The translations under genes were made by a program, and so were the position numbers. 64,000 nt of DNA, taken from assembly GCA_031366005.1 (NCBI GenBank), contig JANLZB010000022.1, positions 62,001-126,000 of the forward strand. Reading direction: 5' to 3'. Shown piece after piece: positions 33,885 to 42,424 of this stretch. A model generated the notes under the pieces. The model ran no database searches. It worked only from the letters and a program-made list of their open reading frames with translations, and had not been told where the DNA came from. Every line of letters begins with the position of its first letter. Within the stretch, counting starts at the first letter, position 1. The stretch comes from JANLUX01 sp031366005 (GTDB taxonomy: Bacteria; Bacteroidota; Bacteroidia; AKYH767-A; OLB10).

Positions 33885-36380
33885 TTATTTGTTTACCGGA
33901 AGACTTAAAAGGTTTACAAATAAACGATATGCCCCCGGAACTCCGGCAGGCAACTCCCTGAAAAATGAAAGACCAGTGTAAACAAAATTCCCTTTGCCAT
34001 ATTTTGAAAAAATAATACTGCCTTCATTTGCTTTTTCCCCAGGATCATTTAATGATAAAACTGTTTCATAATTTTTGTCAAGCTCAGTTGCAAAATAAAT
34101 TCCACGCTCCTGAATCCAACCTTCAAAATCTTTACTTGTTATTTTGTTTGGGAATGTGAGTGCAGAATGTTCAGCATTTGTGAATCGTACTTCTGCTTTT
34201 TCATCAGTAACACGATCACGCGAAATTGTAAATGGATAACGACCAATCTTTGTCTGTGCTGGCCCTATTCGGCTATTGGTATTATACTGTACAATAAGAT
34301 TTCCTCCCTGCTTTACATAGTCCATTAGCTTATCATAATGCAATTGTAGACGATTGTTAGTATTGTATGCGCGGATGCCCGTAACAATTGCGGAATAACG
34401 TGACAGGTTTTGAGATCCGATCATTTCATCAGTAAGAATTGTTACATCATAACCAACTTGTTTTAAACAGGCAGGAATCTCATCAGCTGCACCAGGAATA
34501 TAACCGATTGTGGTTGCAGTTTTTTTGAGATTAACATTCACCAGCTTTACTTCTGCATCACTTAAAGTAAACTGGTATGGAATATGGTCGTATTCAATCC
34601 GCTGAATACTTTTACTGTAAACTTTATTATTTATTTTTAGTGAAGCACTAAGCTTTGTGATGCCTGTTGTGGTTACAGGACTTAATTTGGCTTCAAGAAT
34701 TATTTCATCGCCTTTTTTATTTAATTGAAATGAGTTTTTTTGTAATGATAGTGTCCAGGTATCAGGAACATTTAACTGCAAAGTACCATTGACACTATCG
34801 GCATTTGCTTTTACAATAAATTGAATTGTCTTAGGTGATGCATCGCTGAATACATAAACTTTTTCTGAAATATTAACGGTTGCCGGAGGAAGTATTTCAT
34901 AAGGACGATAAACTTCGCCCTTCACAGGGTCGGTGCTTTTGTAAATTATAGGTTTATCAATTTGTAAAGGAAGTCCATTGATGTCAATATAAAAACTAAC
35001 TATCACTAAAGGATAACTCTCAGGATTACCAATAAGCAACGGATTTTGTATGGTGTATAATCCTTCAGTGTGTTTATCATTCAACCAGTAAGGATTTGAA
35101 TAAGGAAGAGCAGAAGCAAGCATTTCTTTATGATTAAATGTGAAGAGTTTGTTGTGCTTTAACGTAAGATTTGTTGTGGTATCAGTTTGTTGTAAAAAAT
35201 TAATCCTGTTGAGCTGTGCTTCGGTTTTGTTACGACAAATTATTTGTGCTGTAATATTAATGGTATCTCCCGGAATTCCAATAAAGTCATCAGCACTTGC
35301 TTCCAGCCATAAACCTGAACATGCAAGTAAAAGTGATTCTGTCTCTTTTAATTTTTGTTGTTTCCAGTATTTAATTTTTCCATCTGTTTCTTTCAGCTGC
35401 TGAATTTCTTTATAAATTAAAACCAGATCAGGAATTATTTTCTCCGGTGAAACAGGGTTGTATTTTTTAATACAGTCATTTATTAAGGATTGTAGTTTAT
35501 CAGTTCCTGAAAATCTTTTCCATGTCTGATCAATTCCTTCAAATAAATCAGTTCGTGCTGAATCTCCTTTTAACTGCTTGAAATATTCAATAGCGGATCC
35601 TCTTGTTTTTGCCGAACCAAATCCCTGGCTCTTATGCATCGAACGGCTTTCAGCAGCAATTTCGCCATATCCTTTGCCGATCAGTGGATTGTAAACTCCC
35701 ACCTCTAATTTCAACTGATCAGGTGCAGTGGTGTTGGTAGATCCAAAATTAAAAGTATTCCAGAAAATTCTTTTGGATTGCCATACTTCAGTATATGCTA
35801 ACTGTTCAGGATAACGACTGGGATCTGCAGCAGCATCAAAAGCTTCAACTGCTAAAATTGCAGAAGCAGTGTGATGACCATGACCACCTTCACCGGTTGT
35901 TGGAAAACGGCAAATGATAACATCTGGTTTAAACTTTCTTATCACCCACACTAAATCTTTTAGTATGCTGTCTTTGTTCCAGATCGCAAATGTCTCCTCC
36001 GGGTTTTTAGAATAACCAAAATCATTTGCACGGGTAAAGTATTGCTCTGCACCATCTGTTTTTCTTGCGGCTAAAAGTTCCTGCGTACGAATGAGTCCGA
36101 GCAATTCGCCTTGTTCTTTTCCAATCAGGTTCTGACCTCCGTCACCACGGGTTAAGGAAATGTATCCGGTTCTTAATTTCTTTTCATTAGCGAGATAACC
36201 CAGCAGCCGTGTGTTCTCATCATCAGGATGTGCAGCCACATACAATACTGAACCTATGGTGTTCAGTTTCTGAAGTTGTAATAATATAGATGCAGAGTTA
36301 TTGTTTGAAAAAGTTTGAGCTGAAGCAGAAACAGTAAGCAATGTGAACAGTAATATGTTCACTGATAAAATTTTTTTCAT
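33885..36380 (-). CDS. Secreted multidomain PIG-L-family deacetylase
   Basis: 831 residues from the ATG at 36380 (MKKILSVN). Signal peptide 1-22. The PIG-L/LmbE deacetylase domain (about 40-300) has the zinc motif AAHPDDE (residues 49-55) and the second metal motif GEGGHGHHTAS. The middle (about 370-610) is a beta-rich NEW3/NPCBM-like region. The C terminus (about 620-830) resembles a class I glutamine-amidotransferase-like Rossmann domain (TIGYIPGAADEIPACLKQVG, YVKQGGNLIVQYNT). PIG-L enzymes remove acetyl from GlcNAc-type sugars; the natural substrate here is unknown. Confidence 0.88.
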   Translation of the reverse strand: MKKILSVNILLFTLLTVSASAQTFSNNNSASILLQLQKLNTIGSVLYVAAHPDDENTRLLGYLANEKKLRTGYISLTRGDGGQNLIGKEQGELLGLIRTQELLAARKTDGAEQYFTRANDFGYSKNPEETFAIWNKDSILKDLVWVIRKFKPDVIICRFPTTGEGGHGHHTASAILAVEAFDAAADPSRYPEQLAYTEVWQSKRIFWNTFNFGSTNTTAPDQLKLEVGVYNPLIGKGYGEIAAESRSMHKSQGFGSAKTRGSAIEYFKQLKGDSARTDLFEGIDQTWKRFSGTDKLQSLINDCIKKYNPVSPEKIIPDLVLIYKEIQQLKETDGKIKYWKQQKLKETESLLLACSGLWLEASADDFIGIPGDTINITAQIICRNKTEAQLNRINFLQQTDTTTNLTLKHNKLFTFNHKEMLASALPYSNPYWLNDKHTEGLYTIQNPLLIGNPESYPLVIVSFYIDINGLPLQIDKPIIYKSTDPVKGEVYRPYEILPPATVNISEKVYVFSDASPKTIQFIVKANADSVNGTLQLNVPDTWTLSLQKNSFQLNKKGDEIILEAKLSPVTTTGITKLSASLKINNKVYSKSIQRIEYDHIPYQFTLSDAEVKLVNVNLKKTATTIGYIPGAADEIPACLKQVGYDVTILTDEMIGSQNLSRYSAIVTGIRAYNTNNRLQLHYDKLMDYVKQGGNLIVQYNTNSRIGPAQTKIGRYPFTISRDRVTDEKAEVRFTNAEHSALTFPNKITSKDFEGWIQERGIYFATELDKNYETVLSLNDPGEKANEGSIIFSKYGKGNFVYTGLSFFRELPAGVPGAYRLFVNLLSLPVNK

Positions 36381-36454
36381 AAGTTGCAAATCTCGTAAAG
36401 AAACAGTTTAATAATTTTGTTATGATATGCCTAACTTGGCTCCATCATACGAAG

Positions 36455-38122
36455 ATGCAGGATATAGACACTATCATTATAGGATCAGGAGCAGCAGGTT
36501 TAACTGCAGCATTATGTCTGAGTAAGGCAGGACAAAAAGTTTTAGTGCTTGAGCAGCATTATGTACCGGGAGGTTGGTGTCATAGTTTTTATTTGAATGG
36601 CCATCGTTTCAGTCCGGGTGTGCATTACATTGGTTTGCTTGATAAAGGAGAAAGTACCAGCGACTTATATGAAGGGTTAGGCATTGCAAATGATTTGGTT
36701 TTTTTTAGAATGAATCCTGATGCGTATGAGCATTGTGTGATAGGAGGAGAGCGCATAGATATGCCAGCAAATATTAATCATCTCTATGAAACATTGGCTG
36801 CACGTTTTCCTGCCGAGAGAAAAGGACTGAAGAAATATCTGGAGTTAGTAAAAAAGGTAAGTGATGAAATACAGCTGATACCAAAGATGAAAGGTTTCTG
36901 GGATCACTTAACTATTCCATTTCGCACACGCCACATGGGTAAGTATGCATTATTTAAATTACAAACTGTAATTAACTGGTATATAAAAGATCCGTTGCTT
37001 CAAGCGATTTTAAATGTACAATGTGGAGATCATGGATTGCCGCCATCAAAGGCAAGTTTTCCTGTTCATTGTGTTGTGATGAATCATTATTTCAATGGGG
37101 CCTTTTATCCAATGGGAGGAGGAGCAGGCATTGTTAAAGCAATGTCTAAGGCCATTCACAAATATGGTGGTGAGATTCGTACGAGTGAAAGTGTAAAAAA
37201 AATTTTGACAGGAGGAGATCATCCACAGAAGGTTATAGGAGTTGAACTCGCAAGCGGAGAAATAATTAATGCAAAGAGAATAATTTCCAACGCTGATCCT
37301 GCTAAAACATTTGATTTAGTTGGTAAAGAAAAACTAAGCAATAAGCTTCTTAGTAAACTTTCAAAATCAAAGTACTCAGTAACTGCTTTGTTTTTGTTTT
37401 TAACGGTTGATATGGATGTGCGTAAAGCTGAATTCGATTCAGGAAATATTTGGCAGCTAAAACATCAGGACATTGAAAAGCTCTATCGTGAAATGACTGA
37501 TGATGATATTTTAAAAGGAGAAGAATTCCCTGCTTGCTTTATCAGTTGTCCTACTTTAAAAGATCCCGTTAGTTTTAATGGAAGACATCATACTATCGAA
37601 GTTGTTACATTTATTGAGTATAAACCATTCAGTGTTTTTAATAATCCTGATGAACAGCAAACGGAAGCTTATCTTAAATTTAAAGAGCGCATCATTTATA
37701 AATTATTAAACAACGTTGAAAAAGTTTTGCCTGATGTAAGAAGCCATATCGTGCATGTTGAATTGGGAACACCAATCACTACACAACATTACATTAACAA
37801 CACAAATGGCAATGTGTATGGCACCGAAAAAAGTTTTTGGCAAACAGGACCTTTCTCTTTTAATCCAAAAACAGAAATAGAAAATTTATATCTGTGTGGT
37901 GCAAGTATATTAGCGCATGGCGTAGGTGGTGCAAGCAACTCAGGTGTTCAAACTGCAGCAAAAATTCTGGGTTGCAACGCACAGGATTTAATTAAACCAA
38001 TTGAAGGACAACAACTACGCATTTACGATGCAGAAGATTCTTCGCAATGGCCTTCCTGGGTGCATCAAAAGATAGCAGACAAGCGAAGGAGGGTTAAAGA
38101 TGTGGAAACTTTGAAATTTTAA
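36455..38122 (+). CDS. FAD-dependent oxidoreductase, CrtI/retinol saturase-like
   Basis: 555 residues from the ATG at 36455. N-terminal FAD-binding motif IIIGSGAAGLTAALCLSKAG, followed by VLVLEQHYVPGG and YIGLLDKG. The C terminus carries LYLCGASILAHGVGGASNSG, the second nucleotide-binding motif of the phytoene desaturase/retinol saturase group. Likely acts on polyenes or long-chain lipids. No carotenoid genes are adjacent. A TAATTTTG -7-like element at 36412-36419 precedes it. Confidence 0.88.
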   Translation: MQDIDTIIIGSGAAGLTAALCLSKAGQKVLVLEQHYVPGGWCHSFYLNGHRFSPGVHYIGLLDKGESTSDLYEGLGIANDLVFFRMNPDAYEHCVIGGERIDMPANINHLYETLAARFPAERKGLKKYLELVKKVSDEIQLIPKMKGFWDHLTIPFRTRHMGKYALFKLQTVINWYIKDPLLQAILNVQCGDHGLPPSKASFPVHCVVMNHYFNGAFYPMGGGAGIVKAMSKAIHKYGGEIRTSESVKKILTGGDHPQKVIGVELASGEIINAKRIISNADPAKTFDLVGKEKLSNKLLSKLSKSKYSVTALFLFLTVDMDVRKAEFDSGNIWQLKHQDIEKLYREMTDDDILKGEEFPACFISCPTLKDPVSFNGRHHTIEVVTFIEYKPFSVFNNPDEQQTEAYLKFKERIIYKLLNNVEKVLPDVRSHIVHVELGTPITTQHYINNTNGNVYGTEKSFWQTGPFSFNPKTEIENLYLCGASILAHGVGGASNSGVQTAAKILGCNAQDLIKPIEGQQLRIYDAEDSSQWPSWVHQKIADKRRRVKDVETLKF

Positions 38123-38125
38123 ATA

Positions 38126-38992
38126 TTATTTTTTATGCTTCCACCTTCTGTGACTCCATAACCAGTAAGCAGGTTGTTTTAAAATATCTTTTTCTAAGAG
38201 ATCACTGAGTTTTTGTGTGATTTCTCCCGGTGAAGTTTGTTTGGGATTATCACAGGCAACTGTAAAATCATAAGTATAATGTCCACGTTTCACTTTATGT
38301 ATTCTTCCATATAAAACCGGGAGATTATATTCGCGTGCATTGCCTTCACATCCTTTCAACCAGGCAGTATCCCGGTTTAAAAATTTTGTCCAGTATGCTT
38401 TTTGAGGGTTAGATGGTGACTGGTCGTAAGCAAAAATCATTGCAAAGCATTCCTGGATTCCATCTGCTAAAAGTTTTTTTACAACATAGGTAGGAATCAT
38501 TTTCAAACCGAACTTGCTGCGGGTGCTGCGCATTTTCTCATCAAAGAATTTACTGTTCAATGCTTTGTAAATAGCAATGGGATGATGTTGAATGTGGGAC
38601 TGTATAACTACGGCAAACATTTCCCAGTTATTAAGATGTCCTCCAGCTAATATCACACTTTGATTCTTTTGATAATAACTGTTTACCATTTCGGGGTTCA
38701 GGCATACCATGCGTTGCTGAGCTTCTTCCAGTGTAATAGTAAAAAGCTTAAGGCTTTCCACAACAAGATCGCATAAGTGACGATAAAATTCTTTACATAT
38801 TATTTTCCTTTCCTTTTCAGTTTTATCTGCAAAGGCAATGTTTATATTTTGCATCACTACCTTTTTACGATAGCCAACAACATAATAAAGCATGAGAAAC
38901 AATCCATCACTGATAAAATACAATACCGGAAAAGGTAACATCGATAACGGAAGAATCAAACCATAATAAAGCAGGTAATTGATAATGATCAT
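38126..38992 (-). CDS. LpxL/HtrB-like lysophospholipid acyltransferase
   Basis: 288 residues. An N-terminal membrane segment, KKVVMQNINIAFADKTEKE and the acyltransferase motif GGHLNNWEM (H-x5-E type, about residues 118-124) place it in the LpxL/LpxM family that adds secondary acyl chains to lipid A. Later motifs include PIAIYKALNSKFFDEKM and YDQSPSNPQKAYWTKFL. It could also act on an ornithine-lipid-type acceptor; Bacteroidota lipid A acylation differs from E. coli. Its stop is three bases from that of the convergent oxidoreductase. Confidence 0.88.
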   Translation of the reverse strand: MIIINYLLYYGLILPLSMLPFPVLYFISDGLFLMLYYVVGYRKKVVMQNINIAFADKTEKERKIICKEFYRHLCDLVVESLKLFTITLEEAQQRMVCLNPEMVNSYYQKNQSVILAGGHLNNWEMFAVVIQSHIQHHPIAIYKALNSKFFDEKMRSTRSKFGLKMIPTYVVKKLLADGIQECFAMIFAYDQSPSNPQKAYWTKFLNRDTAWLKGCEGNAREYNLPVLYGRIHKVKRGHYTYDFTVACDNPKQTSPGEITQKLSDLLEKDILKQPAYWLWSHRRWKHKK

Positions 38993-39274
38993 AGGCTGAC
39001 AAAAATAATCTTTCTAATTTTTTAGCGTCAAAGCAAAAATCCTTGTGCCAATTCTTTACACTGTTGAAAAAAATATTATTTTATTAAAACATTGTAATTT
39101 TAAAATATTAGTATATATTTAGCTGCGCAAAAGTTTCACTTAAAAGGTCATCTAGCTTATGATTACCCTTTGCAAACCGAACGAGTACCGAACGAATATT
39201 AATTTTTATAATATGTATTTTTTAAAAATGAATTTCATTAATTCTTATTCATATTAACTTAATTCAAAAATCAA

Positions 39275-40756
39275 ATGAAAACAAAAACAAAATTGATGAC
39301 CGTAATGATGCTGGGTGCATCATTAATTATCAGCAGCCAATCTGTTAAGGGACAATCCTGGAATCTTCCGGGAAATGCAAACGCAACTGCCGCCAGTAAG
39401 TTAGGTACTACCAATGCTATTCCATTAAGGTTGACAACCAGCAATGTTGTAAGAGCAACTATTACTTCAGCAGGTAATTTTGGAATTGGTATTACCGCAC
39501 CAACCGCCAAATTACATGTTAGCGGAACCACTAAATTAAACGGAGCCACAACCATTACCGGCAATGCAACTGTGTCAGGAACTTTAGGAGTAGGATTAAC
39601 TTCACCTCCGGCAACTTTAGGTATTTCAAGCACATCATTAGGTGGAATTGCCACTACCGGTTCAATGCAGATCGGTTTATCAAACACACAAAATTTAGTG
39701 TTGGATAACAACGAGGTTTTTTCACGCTTCAATGGAGGACCAAGCTCGCTCTTCCTGCAATTTTGGGGAGGTGATTTAAACGCATGCAGTGCAGGCGGAT
39801 TTAGTACATTTGGTGGTGGAGGCGCATTTAATAGTTTTTCAAGAATTAGTGCTGCCCGTATTAATAATCCACCTTCATCTGCTACTGATATTACTTTGGG
39901 CCTGAACAATACTTCTGCTACTTTTTATCCAGGCATATCATTGTATTCTGACGCTACAAGTGTGTACACAATTCTTTATGGAAAAACCGATGTTGGAGGT
40001 TTGCAGGTGGTAGATAATACCAATGCTTATGCGCCAGTGTTTGCTTCTGCTTTTACAGTAAGCAGCGACAGACGACTGAAAAAAGATATCAATGATATAA
40101 ATGCGGATCAGTACGATAAGTATATGAATTATATAAGGAATATTGAATCCGCTACTTTCCGTTACAACTCTGAAACAGAAATAAGTCGCGAGGTGCCGCA
40201 TATTGGTGTGATAGCGCAGTCATTACCGGCTGAAGTGGTAGCCCCTGTATCCAGCCACCCAGGACAACCCGGCAATGATCGTTTAGGAGTTAACCTGGCT
40301 GATATGCAGGGTCTGTTATTAGTAGGAGTAAAATCATTAGATAGTAAACAGCTTACGTCCGAAGCAAAAATAGATGCACAGCAAAAGAAAATTGAAGAGT
40401 TGGAAACTTCAGTTAAAAATCTTGAGACAGCTTTATCACAATGCTGCACAAGCTATTCGCCTTCAAGGGGAGATGTAAATAACCAACTGATAAATGATAA
40501 GCCGAGCCTGGAGCAAAATAATCCAAACCCTTTCAGCACTGAAACTAACATACAATATTATTTACCTGCAAATAGCACAGCTGTTTTAAAAGTGATGAGT
40601 CTGGAAGGACAGGAAATGCTATCCCAATCTATTACCAAAACAGGATACGGACAAGTACGTATTTCAGGTAATTCATTAGCTGCGGGAACTTACACTTACA
40701 CTTTACTTGTAAACGGAAAAGCTGTTGAAAGTAAAATAATGGTACTTACAAAATAA
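39275..40756 (+). CDS. Tail-fibre-like protein with S74 chaperone domain and T9SS signal
   Basis: 493 residues. Signal peptide 1-26 (SSQSVKG). Then Gly/Thr/Ala-rich beta repeats (GNFGIGITAPTAKLHVSG, GATTITGNATVSGTLGVG). A peptidase S74 intramolecular chaperone domain follows (about 262-390), with cleavage-site-like VSSDRRLKKDIND at residue 263 and HIGVIAQSLPAEVV. A coiled coil (KIEELETSVKNLETALSQ) and a T9SS type A domain (about 420-493; NNPNPFSTETNIQYYL, GTYTYTLLVNGKAV) end it. S74 domains trimerise and may self-cleave, which would here detach the sorting signal from the fibre. Confidence 0.9.
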   Translation: MKTKTKLMTVMMLGASLIISSQSVKGQSWNLPGNANATAASKLGTTNAIPLRLTTSNVVRATITSAGNFGIGITAPTAKLHVSGTTKLNGATTITGNATVSGTLGVGLTSPPATLGISSTSLGGIATTGSMQIGLSNTQNLVLDNNEVFSRFNGGPSSLFLQFWGGDLNACSAGGFSTFGGGGAFNSFSRISAARINNPPSSATDITLGLNNTSATFYPGISLYSDATSVYTILYGKTDVGGLQVVDNTNAYAPVFASAFTVSSDRRLKKDINDINADQYDKYMNYIRNIESATFRYNSETEISREVPHIGVIAQSLPAEVVAPVSSHPGQPGNDRLGVNLADMQGLLLVGVKSLDSKQLTSEAKIDAQQKKIEELETSVKNLETALSQCCTSYSPSRGDVNNQLINDKPSLEQNNPNPFSTETNIQYYLPANSTAVLKVMSLEGQEMLSQSITKTGYGQVRISGNSLAAGTYTYTLLVNGKAVESKIMVLTK

Positions 40757-40772
40757 ATATTTTTACTACGGT

Positions 40773-40805
40773 AAGGCTGTCTCGTAAATGAGGCAGCCTT
40801 TTTTT
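40773..40805 (+). terminator. Rho-independent terminator
   Basis: An 11-bp stem AAGGCTGTCTC/GAGGCAGCCTT with one G-U, loop GTAAAT and seven T residues. Ends the S74 gene; the convergent HNH gene stops just beyond. Confidence 0.8.
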
Positions 40806-40806
40806 G

Positions 40807-41256
40807 TTAAATCTGGGCTAGTTGTAAAGGTTTCCTTTTTTTATTATTTACTTGTGTTTTGACAAATCCTTCTGCAACTAATTTACCACATGTAGTTCCT
40901 TTTCGGATTTCTGATTGCACCCACTGACCAATTTTCATTATCCATTGCACCTCTTCAGGTAAATGATGCCATTTAGCACGATTGCAAACTTCGCAAGCTG
41001 GTAAAAAGTTGGATATATTATTTGCCCCTGCATGAATAAAAGATTGCACATGATCTGCATGAAATTTATTAAGCGAAACATCACATCCACAGATATGACA
41101 TTTACCGGCTGTCTTTTCATGAATTGCCTTTCTTGCCACTGGTGTTAAGTTATAAGTTCTTTTAATTTTAAGCTTTCCATTCTTTCTGCGTTGTTTAAGA
41201 TCTTTAATTAATTGTTGCAGTGAAATCGGATCGGAGATGAAGGGTGTTTCATTCAT
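40807..41256 (-). CDS. HNH endonuclease domain protein
   Basis: 149 residues. Central HNH domain (about 50-100): CHICGCDVSLNKFHADHVQ, then ISNFLPACEVCNRAKWHH, with two CxxC pairs for zinc and the His-Asn-His core. N-terminal basic region and a C-terminal tail (GTTCGKLVAEGFVKTQ). Stand-alone HNH proteins are found in many mobile and host contexts; no partner methylase is seen. Role open. Confidence 0.8.
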   Translation of the reverse strand: MNETPFISDPISLQQLIKDLKQRRKNGKLKIKRTYNLTPVARKAIHEKTAGKCHICGCDVSLNKFHADHVQSFIHAGANNISNFLPACEVCNRAKWHHLPEEVQWIMKIGQWVQSEIRKGTTCGKLVAEGFVKTQVNNKKRKPLQLAQI

Positions 41257-41336
41257 GTTAGCTATTTTTTTCTTGTAGATTTTTTATTTACAATACAGTT
41301 TTGTTTAAATAGACTTTATCTATTGCCAAATATATT

Positions 41337-42119
41337 TTAATTTTTATCCAATATATAGTGTATAAAAAATTTATCAGGCGTTATATCTTTAAATATTTTT
41401 TGAGAAACCACTAATGTTTGTCCACAATCATTCTTATAAATGGTTTTTACTATTTCCGGCAATGGATAATTTGTGATTTCACTTACGTAGAATTTGTTTT
41501 CCATCCGTTCCGTATCTCCTTTACATATGCAGGTAATTATATTATAAAAAACAAAAGGCGAATTTGTTTTTTCATACTTTAAAGATTTTACATTTTTACG
41601 TGATGGATATTTTGGTAAATCACAGCTTGTTAAAAGTTGATTTGTTATATGATATTCGGATATATTTATATTCGTTTTAGCCGGGATGGTGATTCTGGGT
41701 TTTTCAACATACGCAGTTGAAAAACTGTTTGAACTCGTACCTGCAACTTTATTTACATTCCAATAATAAGGATAACGATAGGTGGTCATAACAGTGCCAC
41801 TGCTTGAAGATTTTGAAAAGGTTCTGTTCTGAAAATATTCCTGCGCCCAGTCATTCAATACAAAATAGGATTTCGTTAAGTCAATAGTTAAATCACTTTC
41901 AGTCTTATTAAATATTGTAAAACCAATATCACCGCCCTCATCCCAAAAATTATATGAAATAGTACAATTTTTTTCATTAAAAATAATTCCATTCTTGGTA
42001 ACTGTACTTTTCTTCCCTGAATTTATATCCTCAGGAGATGTTTTATAAACCTGATAATAATCTTTTACTGAACAGGAGAATAACATAGAAATTGATAAAA
42101 TAATAGTTAGATTTCTCAT
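41337..42119 (-). CDS. Lipoprotein of unknown function
   Basis: 260 residues with a lipobox LFSCS (Cys16) after a short signal. The mature part is beta-rich (TISYNFWDEGGDIGFTIFN, YFVLNDWAQEYFQN). Similar lipoproteins occur in Bacteroidota, but I recognise no named family. Confidence 0.65.
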   Translation of the reverse strand: MRNLTIILSISMLFSCSVKDYYQVYKTSPEDINSGKKSTVTKNGIIFNEKNCTISYNFWDEGGDIGFTIFNKTESDLTIDLTKSYFVLNDWAQEYFQNRTFSKSSSSGTVMTTYRYPYYWNVNKVAGTSSNSFSTAYVEKPRITIPAKTNINISEYHITNQLLTSCDLPKYPSRKNVKSLKYEKTNSPFVFYNIITCICKGDTERMENKFYVSEITNYPLPEIVKTIYKNDCGQTLVVSQKIFKDITPDKFFIHYILDKN

Positions 42120-42424
42120 AGCTGGTAATTTATTTATGTTTAATAATTTTAGTTGTAATTAGGTTTATTTTCTAGTGGTTTTTTCCACGACAAGTATAAT
42201 ACTTATTTTAATACTTCTTTTGAATTGCAGTTGTTATTAAATTGCCAAAGTTGTATACTCTATTAATTTTATCTGCGCCAACTAATTATCATAGTCATCC
42301 TCATCCTCTTCTTTATCTCCAGAACCAATGTCCTCCATTCCCTCTCCACACCTGGCATCAATGTTTTATCATCTCATTAAAGTCCCCTAATTTTATACCC
42401 TGAAATCGGACAAAAAAATTAACT
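42120..42424. other. Gene-free spacer with a possible gene remnant
   Basis: Mostly AT-rich with no long frame. On the minus strand near 42283-42340 a short frame encodes MEDIGSGDKEEDEDDYDN before a stop, which looks like an acidic C-terminal tail rather than random sequence, preceded in frame by a stop. It may be the remnant of a gene end. Confidence 0.25.

Noticed and set aside
39271..39909. 212-residue minus-strand frame opposite the S74 gene
   Set aside because: It overlaps the S74 gene completely, whose signal peptide, S74 and T9SS motifs are clear.
40807..41256. Restriction-modification system around the HNH gene
   Set aside because: No methylase or specificity gene is adjacent, so a stand-alone HNH protein is all that can be supported.
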